A stretch of 64,000 bases of DNA, from the NCBI GenBank assembly GCA_033060915.1, contig CM065384.1:14545001-14609000 (forward strand), in the 5' to 3' direction. This document shows, one piece after another, positions 43,101 through 55,432 of this stretch. How positions within the stretch are numbered: position 1 is the first letter of the stretch; every line of letters begins with the position of its first letter. Under the pieces are notes generated by a model. The model made no database searches. It saw nothing but the letters and a program-made list of their open reading frames with translations, and was not told the DNA's origin. The position numbers and the translations under genes were made by a program. This DNA is from Euryodendron excelsum. Taxonomy: Eukaryota > Streptophyta > Magnoliopsida > Ericales > Pentaphylacaceae.

Positions 43101-44829
43101 CTTATTTTTGCCTAAAAAACCTAGGTTTCCAAAACCTCTTGTTTTGTACATCAAAATTATATGTATTTCCAAAACCCCTTTTCTACATCAAAACTATAGC
43201 TTTTCGAATCTAGGTTTCTAAAACTTCCCTTTCCAAATCTATGTCAAATCCAATCTTCCCTTTAGGAAACTCAATCCAATCTCCTCATTTAGGAAACTAG
43301 GTCCCATCCTCCATTTTTGGAAATAAAATCAAAACACATCTTTTAGAAACATAATCTAATCCTTCGTTTTAGGAAATAGGAATCTCAATCCTTCTTAGTC
43401 TAAACCTTTCCTAATCCACTCCTTCTTAATCTCCTACCTTCTTAAACCATAAGTTTCTTAAACCTAAACTTTTAGAAACTTTAAGTTTCCAAATTTTTTC
43501 TAATTTAACCCTTTCCTAGTTCCATCCCTTTCCTAAATCTTAACTCTCCAAATCTAACTTTTCAAATCTTTCTAAACTTCCAAACTTTCTAAATTTCAAA
43601 TCTTTCCAAATCTAAAGCTTTCTAAATTCTAAACTTTCTAAATTCTAAACCTTTCTTATTTCAAAACTTTCCTATTTCAAAAACATTCATTTTTCCTAAA
43701 ATGAAACATTTCTTATATCAAAACTTTCCTAATTTGAAACTTTCCTAATTCAAAACTTTCCTAAAATGAAACTTTCCTAAAACGAAACTTTTCTAATTCG
43801 AACCTTTCTTAATTGCAACTTTCCTAATCTTTCAAGTCCAACATTTGAGTCGAATCTTTCTGAATCCCAAGTCCTTCCTAAAACCTTTCTTTCCTAAGTC
43901 TAGGTTTTCTAAAACTAAACTTTCCAAAATCAAATCTTTTCAAATCTTCTAATCAAAATCTCTTTCTTCCAATCATACCTTCTATTTTCTATTGGACTCT
44001 TGTCCGAACTACGACTGACCTGATTCCTCAAAAAGGATACGTAGGCAACCCTCATGGGTGCGGTCACAACCTTTTTCAAATCTCAAATTCCACAGCCTGT
44101 TTCAAATCTCCAATTCCACAATCTTCTTCAAGTTTCCAATTTCCTAATCTCTTCCTAGCTTCTAATTCCAAAATTCTATTTCCAAATCTCTATTTCTAAA
44201 ACTTTTCAATTTCAAGTCTATCTTTTCAAATCTCTTTTAAATCAAATCAATTTCTTTTCAAATCTATTTCCAAATCTATTTTCTAAACTCTCTCTTTCTA
44301 TTTCATTTACATATCATGCATCGTGTCTTTTTAAACATTCTTTTTCTAAAGTGGATAGGATTGAACATTTGTTAGTTGAAGACTCTCATGGGTGAATCTA
44401 GGGTAAATAGATATGTAAGTACTGCAAGGGCAGGGTAGGGTGATGGCTTAGTGCATCTTCCTTACACGTAACCAACCTCCGAACCTAGAATCACTGTTTT
44501 CAAAGACCAAAATGGAGTTTATTTTCAAAAAGGGCTTAAAAGTTTTCCAAAGGTTGCCCTATTTTCTTAAAAACCCTCTATAGAGGTAGTATTTTCAAAA
44601 ACCCTAACTGTAGTTTTCATATTGTGCTTAGTTTTTAGGTGACCTAACTCACCTTAATCAAGTTAGGTGGCGACTCCAAATTGTTTTCCAAAAGCCCTTT
44701 ATTCAAACCAATTTTCAATTCAAACATAGTTGCACTCAATTTTCTAGGAGGGTGAGTTCTAACGAGAGAGTATAGTGTTTTTCCCACTTGTGTGTGTATT
44801 CCTCGAGTGCGAAAAATTTGGGTGCGACA
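40176..44829 (+). repeat. E1 3' LTR, second part, with a duplicated U3
   Basis: After the right target duplication CTAGC the E1 LTR resumes for only about 38 bases (GCGCCACCAGAAGG). At about 40213 it jumps back to the beginning of U3 (AAATAGAGGCAAAATGACC, the equivalent of 17585) and then runs uninterrupted to the LTR end GGTGCGACA at 44829. So about 1.4 kb of U3 is present twice. The junction has short GCC homology. It contains a TATA box, the C/T-rich middle and both conserved hairpins. Confidence 0.85.
41774..41783 (+). promoter_or_regulatory. LTR TATA box, E1
   Basis: CTATAAATAC followed by AGAGCCTCC; upstream palindromes are decayed (41661-41758). Confidence 0.7.
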
Positions 44830-47640
44830 CCGGTCCATTTATAGGATTAGGCTATTAAAGGTCACCGTGTAAGGGGCTTTCTTTTACTCTAACCGGAGAC
44901 CACATGGGTTCAGCCTTCTTGATTATGTGGTGAAGCCTTTAACCTTGTATGTTCACGACCCTAACTTGCATTGTGCATATCATGATCTTACATCTCTCCA
45001 AAATCCATTTTCAAACTTATTTTCAAAACATGCATTAAAATCGTTTTTAAAACTTGCATCAAAATATTCTTTTTCAAAACTTGTTTTCAAAATCACATTC
45101 CTAAAGTGATTCTAGCCTTTCCATAGGTAGGGTTGCTTTAGGAAAGTATTATATTTAAAGTGACCAATGTGGTCCATATTTTCAAATCATTGTTATTTTC
45201 AAAACCACTATCTTAGAGTGGTTCTAACCTTCTTATGATTAAAATCACTTTAGGAAAGTGAGATATTTTATATACTTTCTAAAAACTCTCTTTTCAAATC
45301 TCTCCTTCTAAAAATCTCTTTTCCAACATACTTTCTAAAAACTCTCTCCAATCTCCTTTCCAAAATTATTTTCAAAAACTCCTTTTCAAACTCCTTTCCG
45401 AAAAAGCTCTCTTCAAAATTCCTTTTCTGAAAACACTCCTTAAATTTCCTTCCTAAAAACTCTTTCTAACAATCTCTCTCCAAAAACCTTTTTTTTAAAA
45501 ACTCCTTCCTAGAAAAACTCTTTCCAGAAATCTCTTTCCAAAAACTCTCTCAAAGTTTTACTTTCTAAAATCCCTTTCGAAAAACTCTCTTCAAAATTCA
45601 CTTTCTAAAAACTCTTCTTTAGGATTGCCTTCCAAAAATTTTTCTTTTTAAAAATTAACTTTCCAAAAACACTTTCCTTAAAGTCCAAGTTAAACCCTAG
45701 AGCCAACGATTATGAAACCATAATTTCCTTTCTCAAAACATGATTTCCACTCTTGCCTCAAAACCTAAGTTTCCAAAATCTACTTCTTTACATCTAAATT
45801 CTAGGTTTCCAAAACCTATTTTCTACATCAAAACTATAGACTTCCAAATCTAGGGTTTTTAAAAACTTCACCTTCCAAATCCATGTCAAATCCTATCTTC
45901 CCTTTAGGAAACCAAATCCAATCTCCTATTAGAAAACTAGATCCTATCCTCCGTTTTTGGGAACGAAATCGAACCATCTCTTTAGGAAACTAAATCCAAT
46001 CCTTTGTTTTAGGAAATAAGAATCTCAATCTTTCATAGTCTAAACCTTTCCTAATTTACTCCTTCCTAATCTCATACCTTCCTAAACCATAAGTTTCCTA
46101 AACTTAAACTTTTAAATCTTTGCTTAAACTTTCAACTTTAAATCTTTCTAAATCTAAAATTTTCTAAAATTCTCAACTTCCCTATTTCAAAACATTCCAA
46201 ATTCAAAACTTCCTTTAGTCAAAACTTCCTAAAAACGAAACATTCCTTAAGTTAAAACTTTCCAAATTCAAAACTTTCTTAAGTCAAAACTTTATAATTC
46301 GAAACTTTCTTAAATTCTAAACTTTCTAAATTATAAAACTTTCCAACTTTCAAATCTTTCATATTTCAAAACTTTCCTATTTCAAAAACTTTCCCAAACC
46401 AAAACTTTCCTAAATCAAAACCTTTCTAAACCAAAACTTTCCTAAAACGAAACTTTCCTAAAACAGAACCTTTCCTAATTCCAACTTCCCTAATCTTCCA
46501 AGTCCAACATTCAAGTCAAATCTTTTCTCAAAACTCTTTCAAGTCAGGTCAAATCTTTCTTAAAATCTCATGTCTTTCCTAAATCATATCTTACTAAGTC
46601 TAGGTTTCCTAAATCTCTATCTTTCCAAATCAAAGTCTAATCTTTCCAATTCCAAATTCCAAATTTCAATCTCCTATTCTAAGTTCATATCAAATCCAAA
46701 TTCCAATTCAATTTCTTCTTCCATATCAAAATCTTCTATTTTCTATCGGACTCTTGTCCGAACTACGACTGACTTGATTCCTCCAAAGGGATACGTAGGC
46801 AACCCTCATGGGTGCGGTCATAACCTTTTTCAAATTTTCAATTCCACAACTTTTTTTCCAATTTCCAATTTCATAACTCTTTTCAAATCTCCAGTTCCGC
46901 AAATTTTTCTAATTTTCAATTCCATAATCTATTTTCAAGTTTCCAATTCCGAAAATCTGTTTTCAAATCTCTATTTTCAATTTCTAAAACTTTCCAATTT
47001 CAATTCTATCTTTTCAAATCTCTCTTTAAATCAAATCAATTTTTTTTCAATTGTATTTCCAAATCTTTTTTCCAACTATCTTTTTCTTGCACTTGCATAT
47101 CATGCATCATGTCAATTTTTTTTCAAAAATTCTTTTCTAAAGTGGATAGTTTTGGACATTTGTTAGTTGAAGACTCTCATAGGTGAATTTAGGGTGAATA
47201 GACATATAGGTACCGCAGGGGCGAGGTAGGGTGATGGCTTAGTGCGTCTTCTCTACACGTTACCAACCTCCGAACTTAGGATCACTGTTTTCAAAAGACC
47301 AAAACAGAGTTATTTTTTTAAAAAGGGCTTAAATATCTTCTAAAGGTTGCTAAACAACCTATTTTCTTAGAAATACTCTCTTGAGGATGTTTTTTAAAAT
47401 CCTTTTTCAAAAACCCTAAGTGTAGTATTCGGATTATGCTTAGTTTTAGGTGACCTAACTCACCTTAATCAAGTTAGGTGGCAACTCCAAATTGTTTTCC
47501 AAAATCCCTTTATTCAAATCAATTTCCAATTCAAACATAGTCGCACTTATTCTTCTAGGAGGATGAGTTCTAACAAGAGAGTATAGTATTTTTCCTGCTT
47601 GTGTGTGTATTCCTCGAGTGTGAAAAATCTGGACATGACA
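44830..47640 (+). repeat. LTR fragment of the same Tat family, starting downstream of the promoter
   Basis: Begins GGTCCATTTATAGGATTAGG, the equivalent of about 42220 in the preceding copy, and runs to the LTR terminus GACATGACA at 47640. U3 and the TATA box are missing. Joined directly to the end of the previous LTR. Confidence 0.85.
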
Positions 47641-50006
47641 CCCACCAATTAAGAAATGTCCGTTATTCGACATGCCTTTCGAGAAAGTTGATTCCTCAGG
47701 TGATAAGTCCACCTAGCAGCTTCCCGAGATCAGACGATAAATTCACCTAGAGTAACGGAAATACTCGTAAACATCGCAACCGTTAGAGTACCAAAAACAC
47801 TCGCAAATAGGTCGATAAAGGGAATTACCAACAAACCTCTGTGTCACGGGACTGCCGTTAGAGTGACAGAAACACTCAAAACCTAAGTCAACACTAGTGC
47901 CTGCTAGCCCACTCCGGTAAAAAATGACCAAACTGCCTTTAGGGCTATTTCGAGCACGTTTCTTGAGAAAGTACCTAAGTCCTCAGAACTGTCAATCCAC
48001 CCTTCCAGGATTGTCCCAAGGATGATCTGGTATGTTTAAGTGCATTCCAGTCAATTTTGGGCCAATTTTGAGACCCTTCAGTCAAAATAACCATTTTGCC
48101 CATAGGCATCCGAGCGCCCTGGGAACCACACCAACCTTGGGTATCAAACCAGTAACCTTCTAGGAATGCTTCTGATAGTATCCCCAGCCTTCCAATACAT
48201 TTATAGGTCATTCCGAGTTAGTTCTGGCAAATCTGATGCAAGATGACCGTTTTGCCCCTAGTGGGCCGGTCGCCTCTTCTTATCACACTGGCTTTGGGTA
48301 TCAAACCTGTAACCTCCTAGAATATGCTAGGTAATGTTTTCAAGTCTCAAGTCTCAAGTCTCAAGTCTCAAGTCTTCTTCTGGGATATTCCGAGTCCATC
48401 CCGGCAGCTTTCTGGCCCCATTGACCGTTTTGCCCCTAATGGCCCAGTCAACCCTTCTAACACATCCTATCATCATTCTCTAAGTTTACTACCCCCGAGA
48501 CACTATTCTAAGGTTCCTATCCCTTTCCAGTCCTCCGGGCCATTTTTGACACCTTAAATCATTCTCGGACCCTCCGGAGTCACTCCTAGTAAAGCCAAGC
48601 TAGAAATTGCATGGTAGTCACTAGTAGAGGCGCCCAAATCTTTTGAAGATACATTGCTTGCCAACCTTAAAACTTTCCTAAGTGGCAGTGGTGCCAGATG
48701 GAAATTTTGCCTGACGCCAATTTCCTGGTGCCAAGTCAATCCTTTGTCTATAAATACAGAGCCTCCTCCAGCATGAAAAGGGTCCGCAAACTCAGTCTAA
48801 AAACTCTCCTCTTCGATTCACAGTGCTCAAAGCCTCTCCAAACCCTAGTTATCTTTACGTTTTCCAAACCCTAGCCTTTATACACCAGACCCTAGCCCCC
48901 ATACACTCACATAAACTCACATAGACTCATATACACTCATATATTAGCCTCCAAGCCTCCATTGAAGACTTGAAGTGCTGCAACTCTAAAGCTCCTGAAG
49001 ATTAAAGCAAGCTCTCGAAGACCGACGCGAAGCAAAGCAAAGATCGAAGTAAAGAAAGCAAACTAAGCAAGCAAATAAAAGAAGACACAAGGTAGGCTTC
49101 CTATTTACGTTTACGCAATTCCCCCTCTCTCTTCTCTCTCCTAGCCCACTTGAGTCTTCTTCTATTTTAATCCCCCATCTTCTCCCCCCCCCTCCCCCCC
49201 CCTTCCTTGTATGCTTGAAACAAGGGACTCTACAGTTCATGTGTAGGATTAGGCTATTGAAAGTCATTGTATCGGGGACTTTCTCTTAGTCTAACCGGAG
49301 ACCACGTGGGTTTGGCCCCCTTGATTATGTGGTGAATCCTTTTAACCTTGTATGTTCACGACCCCAACTTACATTATGCATATCATGATCATGCATCTCT
49401 CCAAAATCTATTTTCAAACTTGTTTTCAAAACATGCATCAAAACCATTTTCAAAACTTGTGTTAAAGTTTTCTTCTTCAAAAACTTATTTTCAAAATCAC
49501 AATCCTAAGGTGATTCTAGCATTTTCATGGTTAGGGTTGCTTTAGAAAAGTGTTACATTTAATGTGACTAATATGGTCCATATTTTTAAGTCCTTGTTGT
49601 TTTCAAAACTACAATCTTAGAATGGTTCTAACCCTCTTATGGTTAGAATCGTTTTAAGAAAGTAAGATATTTTTAGAGGCTTGCGAAAGTCCATCCCTTA
49701 ACAAATTACTTTTCAAACTTAGAGTCATGGTTAGAAAACCCTAATTTTCTTTCCAAAAACATAATTTCCAAATCTTACTTTCTACATCAAAATCATATAT
49801 TTCTAAATCCTATTTTCTACCACAAAATTTATTTTCCAAAAACTTCTTCTTTCAAATTTCATGTTGAATCAAATCCTCCATTTTAGGAAACCAAATCTAA
49901 TCTCCCCATTTAGAAGACTAGATCAAATCCTCCGTTTTTGGAAACAAAATCAAATCGTTTCTTTTCAGAAACGAAGTCCAATATTTTATTTTAGGAAATA
50001 GGAATC
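47641..50006 (+). repeat. LTR fragment of the same family, left half
   Basis: Begins with CCACCAATTAAGAAATGTCC (equivalent of about 17890) and runs through promoter, a C run (49185-49202) and part of the C/T-rich middle to GGAATC. It is interrupted by the solo LTR at 50007; bases 50002-50006 (GAATC) are the left target duplication. The right half is 55433-56968. Confidence 0.85.
48748..48757 (+). promoter_or_regulatory. LTR TATA box, outer fragment
   Basis: CTATAAATAC followed by AGAGCCTCC. Confidence 0.7.
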
Positions 50007-50248
50007 TATAAGCACCCCATTTTTGACCGCTCGGCAGTCTACACTCCGTCCAGACTTGTTTTCAAGTCATTTTGGGCATATTCCTATCGAAACCATTTCT
50101 CTAGGTCCAAATTCCATCTTTTCATCGCTACGCGGGCCTGTCGGGCCCAAATAGAGGCAAAATGACCAAAATGCCCTTACGGGCATTGTCCTTTCTTATT
50201 CCAATTCCAATCTCTCTCTCGAGATAGTTTATTCCTCGAGACGGTCCA

Positions 50249-50819
50249 AGTAGCAAAACTACTCACAAAACCGTCGGAGTAGCGGAAATACTCACAAAAC
50301 CGTTAAAGTAGCAGAAATACTCACCAAACCGTCGGAGTAGCGGAAATACTCACAGAACCGTTAGAGTAGCGGAAATACTCACCAAACCGTTAGAGTAGCG
50401 GAAATACTCACAGAACCGTTAGAGTAGCGGAAATACTCACAGAGCCGTCCGAGTAGCGGAAATACTCAACCGTTAAAGTAGCGAAAATACTCACAGAGCC
50501 GTCCGAGTAGTGGAAATACTCAACCGTTAGAGTAGCGGAAATACTCACAGACCCGTTAGAGTAGCGGAAATACTCACAGACCCGTTAGAGTAGCGGAAAT
50601 ACTCACAGAACCGTTAGAGTAGCGGGAATACTCACAGAACCGTTAGAGTAGCGGAAATACTCACAGAACCGTTAGAGTAGCGGGAATACTCACAGAACCG
50701 TTAGAGTAGCGGAAATACTCACAGAACCGTTAGAGTAGCGAAAATACTCACAGAACCGTTAGAGTAGCGGAAATACTCTCAAATCATCAACCCCGTCCGA
50801 GTAGCGGAAATACTCAACA
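50249..50819 (+). repeat. 29-bp minisatellite, about 20 units
   Basis: AGTAGCGGAAATACTCACAG followed by AACCGTTAG, repeated about 20 times with two short (25-bp) and one long unit. In the E2 LTRs the same word is present only two times (19767-19815). Confidence 0.95.
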
Positions 50820-50945
50820 CCTAGGTCAATACCCATGTTTGTTAGCTCACTTCGGTGAAAAATAACCAGACTACCCTTAGGGCCTTTTCCGAGACTTTTC
50901 GGTCAAGATGACCATTTTGCCCCTAAGCATCCGAATGCCCCGGAA

Positions 50946-51417
50946 ACCACACCGGCTCTGGGTATCAAACCGGTAATGTCCCGAGAATACTTTTTATAGT
51001 GTTCTCGACCTTCCTTTACCTTTCCAGACCATTCCGAGTCAGCTCCGGCCAACCCGGTACAAAATGACCGTTTTGCCCCTAGAGGGCCGGTCTCCTTCTT
51101 CGACCACACCGGCTCTGGTTATCAAACCGGTAATGACCCGAGAATACTTTTTATAGTATTCTCAATCTTCCTTTACCTTTCCGGATCATTCCGAGTCAGT
51201 TCCGGCCAACCCGGTACAAAATGACCGTTTTGCCCCTAGAGGGCCGGTCTCCTTCTTCAACCACACCGGCTCTGGGTATCAAACCGGTGATGTCCTGAGA
51301 ATACTTTTTATAGTGTTCTCGACCTTCCTTTACCTTTTCGGACCATTCCGAGTCAGTTCCGGCAAACCCGGTGCAAAATGACCGTTTTGCCCCTGGTGGG
51401 CCGGTTTCCATTTCCGA
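50946..51417 (+). repeat. 157-bp tandem units, three copies
   Basis: ACCACACCGGCTCTGG starts at 50946, 51103 and 51260, 157 bases apart; a fourth diverged start lies at 51418. Each unit contains ATACTTTTTATAGT and AAAATGACCGTTTTGCCCC. The E2 LTRs have one such unit. Confidence 0.9.
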
Positions 51418-51803
51418 CCACGCCGGCCCTGGGAATCAAACTGGCAACCTCTGGGAACATTCTAAATAATGTTTCCAGATCCCAAGTCTTCTTCCGGGAC
51501 AGTTTGAGTCTGTCCCGGCAGTTTTCTGGTCCGATTGACCGTTTTGCCCCTAGAGGCTCGGTCAACCTTTCCGACACATCCAATCCTCACTTTTCAAGTC
51601 AAATACCTCCAGGACACTATTTTAAGTGTTCCTGCTCCTTTCCGGCCTTCCAGGCCACTCTCGGCTCCTTCAAATCATTCCCGGACTTTTCGGAGTCACT
51701 CCTAGTGAAGCCAGGCTAAAGTTTACATGGTAGTCACTAGTACAGGCGCCCAAATCTAGTCAAAGATACGTTGCTTGACGACCTTAATTGTTTCCTAAAT
51801 GGC

Positions 51804-51903
51804 TGGCGCCACTAGCAGTGGCGCCAAGCCAAAAAATGGCCTGGCGCCACTCCTAGTGGCGCCAGTATAAATTTTGCCCTGGCGCCACTGCAACAGGCGT
51901 CAG
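51804..51903. repeat. three GGCGCC palindromes upstream of the TATA box, solo LTR
   Basis: Palindromes start at 51804, 51841 and 51879 (37 and 38 bp apart). The middle one is perfect: CTGGCGCCACT, three bases, then its reverse complement. Confidence 0.9.
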
Positions 51904-51916
51904 GCTTGTCCAACTT

Positions 51917-51926
51917 CTATAAATAC
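51917..51926 (+). promoter_or_regulatory. LTR TATA box, solo LTR
   Basis: CTATAAATAC followed by AGAGCCTCG, 14 bases after the last palindrome. Confidence 0.75.
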
Positions 51927-54900
51927 AGAGCCTCGATCAACGTGAAAGGGGTCTGCAAACTTAATCTAAAAATCACACAATTCGATACACAGAGCTCGAG
52001 CACCTCCAAAAACCCTAGCCTCCCTAGGTTTTCCAAACCCTTGCCACTATATACAAACCCTAGCCTCCTATACACTCATACACACCCCTATACACTCATA
52101 CACTAGCCTTCAACCACTCTCTCAAGACTTGAAGAGCAGCCATTCAAAGCTTGAAGACAATCCTTGAAGACTGAGGGTGAAGATCAAGACCGAAGACCGA
52201 AGACCGAAGACCGAAGGCTGCACGGCACGCAAAATAAATAAGAAACAAGGTAGGCTCCCTATTTAATTTTTTGCACTTTCCCCATCTCTCTTCTCTCTCC
52301 AACCCACTTGGGTTTTCTCTATTTTAATCCCCCATCTCTTTCCCCCCCTTTCTTTGCATGCTTGAAACAAGAGGATTCCCGGTCCATGTGTAGGATTGGA
52401 CTATGGGAGAGTCACCGTGTCGGGGGCTTTCTTCTAGTCTAACCAAAGACCACGTGAGTCCGGCCCCCTTGATTATGTGGTGAAGCCTTAACCTTGTATG
52501 TTCACGACCCCAAATTGCATTGTGCATATCATAGTCTTGCATCTTCCCAAATTCGTTTTCAAAAAGTTGTTTTCAAAAATTGTTTTTAAATTTGTTTTCA
52601 AAATTGCATCAAAAGCTCTTTTTCAAAAACATGTTTTCAAAACCACAATTCTAGGGTGATTCTAGCATTTCCATGGCTAGGGTTGCTTTAGGAAAGTGCT
52701 ATATTAAAAGTGGCCTTTTGGTCTATATTTTCAAACCTTGTTTTCAAAACCACTTTCTTAAGTGGTTCTAGCCTTCTTATGGTTAGAATTGCTTTAGGAA
52801 AGTGAGATGTTTTTACACCTTCTAAAAACTCTTTCTTCAAAAATCTCTTCCTAAAAATCTCTTTTTCAACATACTTTCCTAAAACTCCCCTCTTCAAAAT
52901 TGATTTCAAAAACTCCCTTTCAAAATCTCTTTTTCAAAACTCTCTTTTTCAACTCCTTTCCAAAACTTTCTTTCCTCAAAATTCACTTTCTAAAAACACT
53001 CCCTAAAAATCTTTCTAAAAACTCTCCTCCCGGAATCTTTCTTCTAGAAATTCCCCTATAGGATTTTCTTTCTAAACTCTACGTTTCCAAAAACATGCTT
53101 TCCAAAAAACTCCTCCCTAGGATTCCCTTCTAGAAAACCTTCGTTTCCAAAAACGCGTTTTCCAAAAAAAAAAAAAACTCTTTCCTTAGAGCCCAAACCA
53201 AACCCTAGAACCCACAATTGGGAAACCCTAGTTTTCTTTCCAAAAACATGATTTTCAAACTTTGCCCCAAGCCTAGGTTTCCAAAATCTTTTGTTTTCTA
53301 TATCAAAACTATCCTTGTTTTCCAAACCTATTTTCTACGTCGAAACTATAATTTTCCAAACCTAGGGTTTCTAGAATCCCCCTTTCCAAATCCTTGTCAA
53401 ATCCTATCTTCCCTTTAGGAAACCAAATCAAATCTCCCCGTTTAGGAAACTAGATCCTATCCTCCGTTTTTGGAAACAAAATCAAACCTTTCTCTTTTAA
53501 AAACCAAATCCAATCCCTCCTAATCCCAAACCTTTCTTAATTCAATTCCTTCCTAAACCATAAGTTTCCTAAACCCAAACTTTAAATCTTTCCTTAAATT
53601 TTAAAATCCAACTCTTTCATAATACAAATCATTCCTAATCCTTCACTTTCCTAAATCTTAAGTTTCCAAAAACTTGAACATAAAAATCTTTCCTAAGCTT
53701 TAAGACTCAACTTTCAAATCTTTCCTAATTCAACCCTTTCCTAATTCTAACCCTTTTCAAAATCTTTTTCAAATCCAAGCTTTCAAATCTTTCTTAAACT
53801 CAAGCCTTTCCTAATTTCAAGATTTTCTAAAACTCTAAAACTTTCTAAATCCTAAACTTTCCAAATTTCAAATCTTTTCAAATCCAAGGTTTCCTAAATT
53901 CAAAACTTTCTTAAGTTAAATCTTTCTAAACTTCCAAGCTTTCTAAATTCTAAACTTTCCAAAACTCCAACATCTTTCCAAATCCAAAACTTTCCTATTT
54001 TCAAAACTTCCTTATTTTCAAAACCTTTCCTTTTTCAAAACCTTCCTTAAAATGAAGCTTTCTTAATTCAAAACTTTCCCTTTCTTAATTCAAACACTTC
54101 CTAAGTTGAAAACTTTCCTTTTTCAAACCTTTCCTAAAACGAAACTTTTCTTATTTTCAAAACTTCCTTGTTTTCAAAGCTTTCTAAATTCAAAACTTCC
54201 CTTTTTCAAAACATTTCTAAAATCAAAACTTTTCGATTTTCAAAACTTTCCTAATTTGGGAACTTTCCTAATCTGAAAACCTTTCCTTTTTTGAAAACTT
54301 TCCTAATTTAAAACTTTCCTAAGTTGAAACTTTCCTGAACCAAAACTTTCCTAATTCACAACTCGGAACTTTCCAAAAATGAAACTTTTCTAAGTTGAAA
54401 CTTTCCTAAACCTCCATCTTTCCAAAACCAAGTCTTTCCAAAATCAATCTTTTCATATCAAAGTCCAATCTTTCCAATTTCAATTTCCAATCTCCTTTTC
54501 TAATCTCAAATCAAATTCAATTTTCAATTTCAATTTCTTTCTTCCAATCCAATCTCTCTTTTCAAATCAATCTCTTTTCAATCGGACTCCGGTCCGAACT
54601 ACGACTGACCTGATTCCCCCAAAGGGATACGTAGGCAACCTTCATAGGTGCGGTCACAATATTTTTCAAACTTTCAATTCCACCCTCATGGGTGCGGTTT
54701 CAAAATTCTTTTCAAATCTCAAATTCCAATCTATTTTCAAAATTCCAATTTCAAAATTTCTATTTTCAAATTCCTATTTCCAAATTTTCAAACTTTTCAA
54801 ATTCAATTCCATCTCTTCAAATCTATTTTCAAATCAAAGCAATTTCTTTTGTAAATCTATTTTTCAATTCTTTTCTATTGCTTGCATATCATGCATCATG

Positions 54901-55432
54901 CTAAATTAGTTTTCAAATATTGTTTTTCTAAAGTGAATAGGGTTGAACTATAGTTAGTCGAAGACTCTCATAGGTGAATCTAGGGTAGATTGACATGTAG
55001 GTACTGAAAGGGCGGGGTAGAGTGATAGCTTAGTGCGTCTTCCCTACACGTAACCAACCTCCGAACCTTGGATCACTGATTTCAAAGACCAAAAAGGAGT
55101 TATTTTTCTAAAAAGGGCTAAATGTTTTCCAAAGATTGCCAAACAACCTGTTTTTCTTAAAAACCCTCTCTTGAGGTGGTTTTTCCCAAAATCGTTTTTC
55201 AAAACCCTAAGTGTAGTCTTCGGATTATGCTTAGTTTTTAGGTGACCTAACTCACCTTAATCAAGTTAGGTGGCGACTCCGAATCTTTTTCAAAAAGCCC
55301 TTTATTCAAACCTGTTTTCAATTCAAACCTAGTCGCACTCATTCTTTTAGGAGGGTGAGTTCTAACGAGAGAGTACAGCATTTTTCCCGCTTGGGTGAGT
55401 ATTCCTCGAGTGCGAAAAATCTGGGCGCGACA

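Larger units (their letters stand above)
50007..55432 (+). mobile_element. nested solo LTR of the Tat family (5426 bp)
   Basis: Starts TATAAGCACCCC (TG changed to TA) and ends GGGCGCGACA, flanked by the perfect target duplication GAATC (50002-50006 and 55433-55437). The flanking LTR is collinear across it (GGAAATAGGAATC then TCAATCTTTCC, as at 43376). It has one copy of the 81-bp unit, about 20 copies of a 29-bp unit, and three 157-bp units, unlike the E2 LTRs. Promoter palindromes and hairpins are well preserved. Confidence 0.93.

Noticed and set aside
50249..50819. CRISPR-like regular repeat array
   Set aside because: Units are contiguous without unique spacers, it lies inside a plant LTR, and the same word occurs two times in sister LTRs. 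It is a minisatellite.
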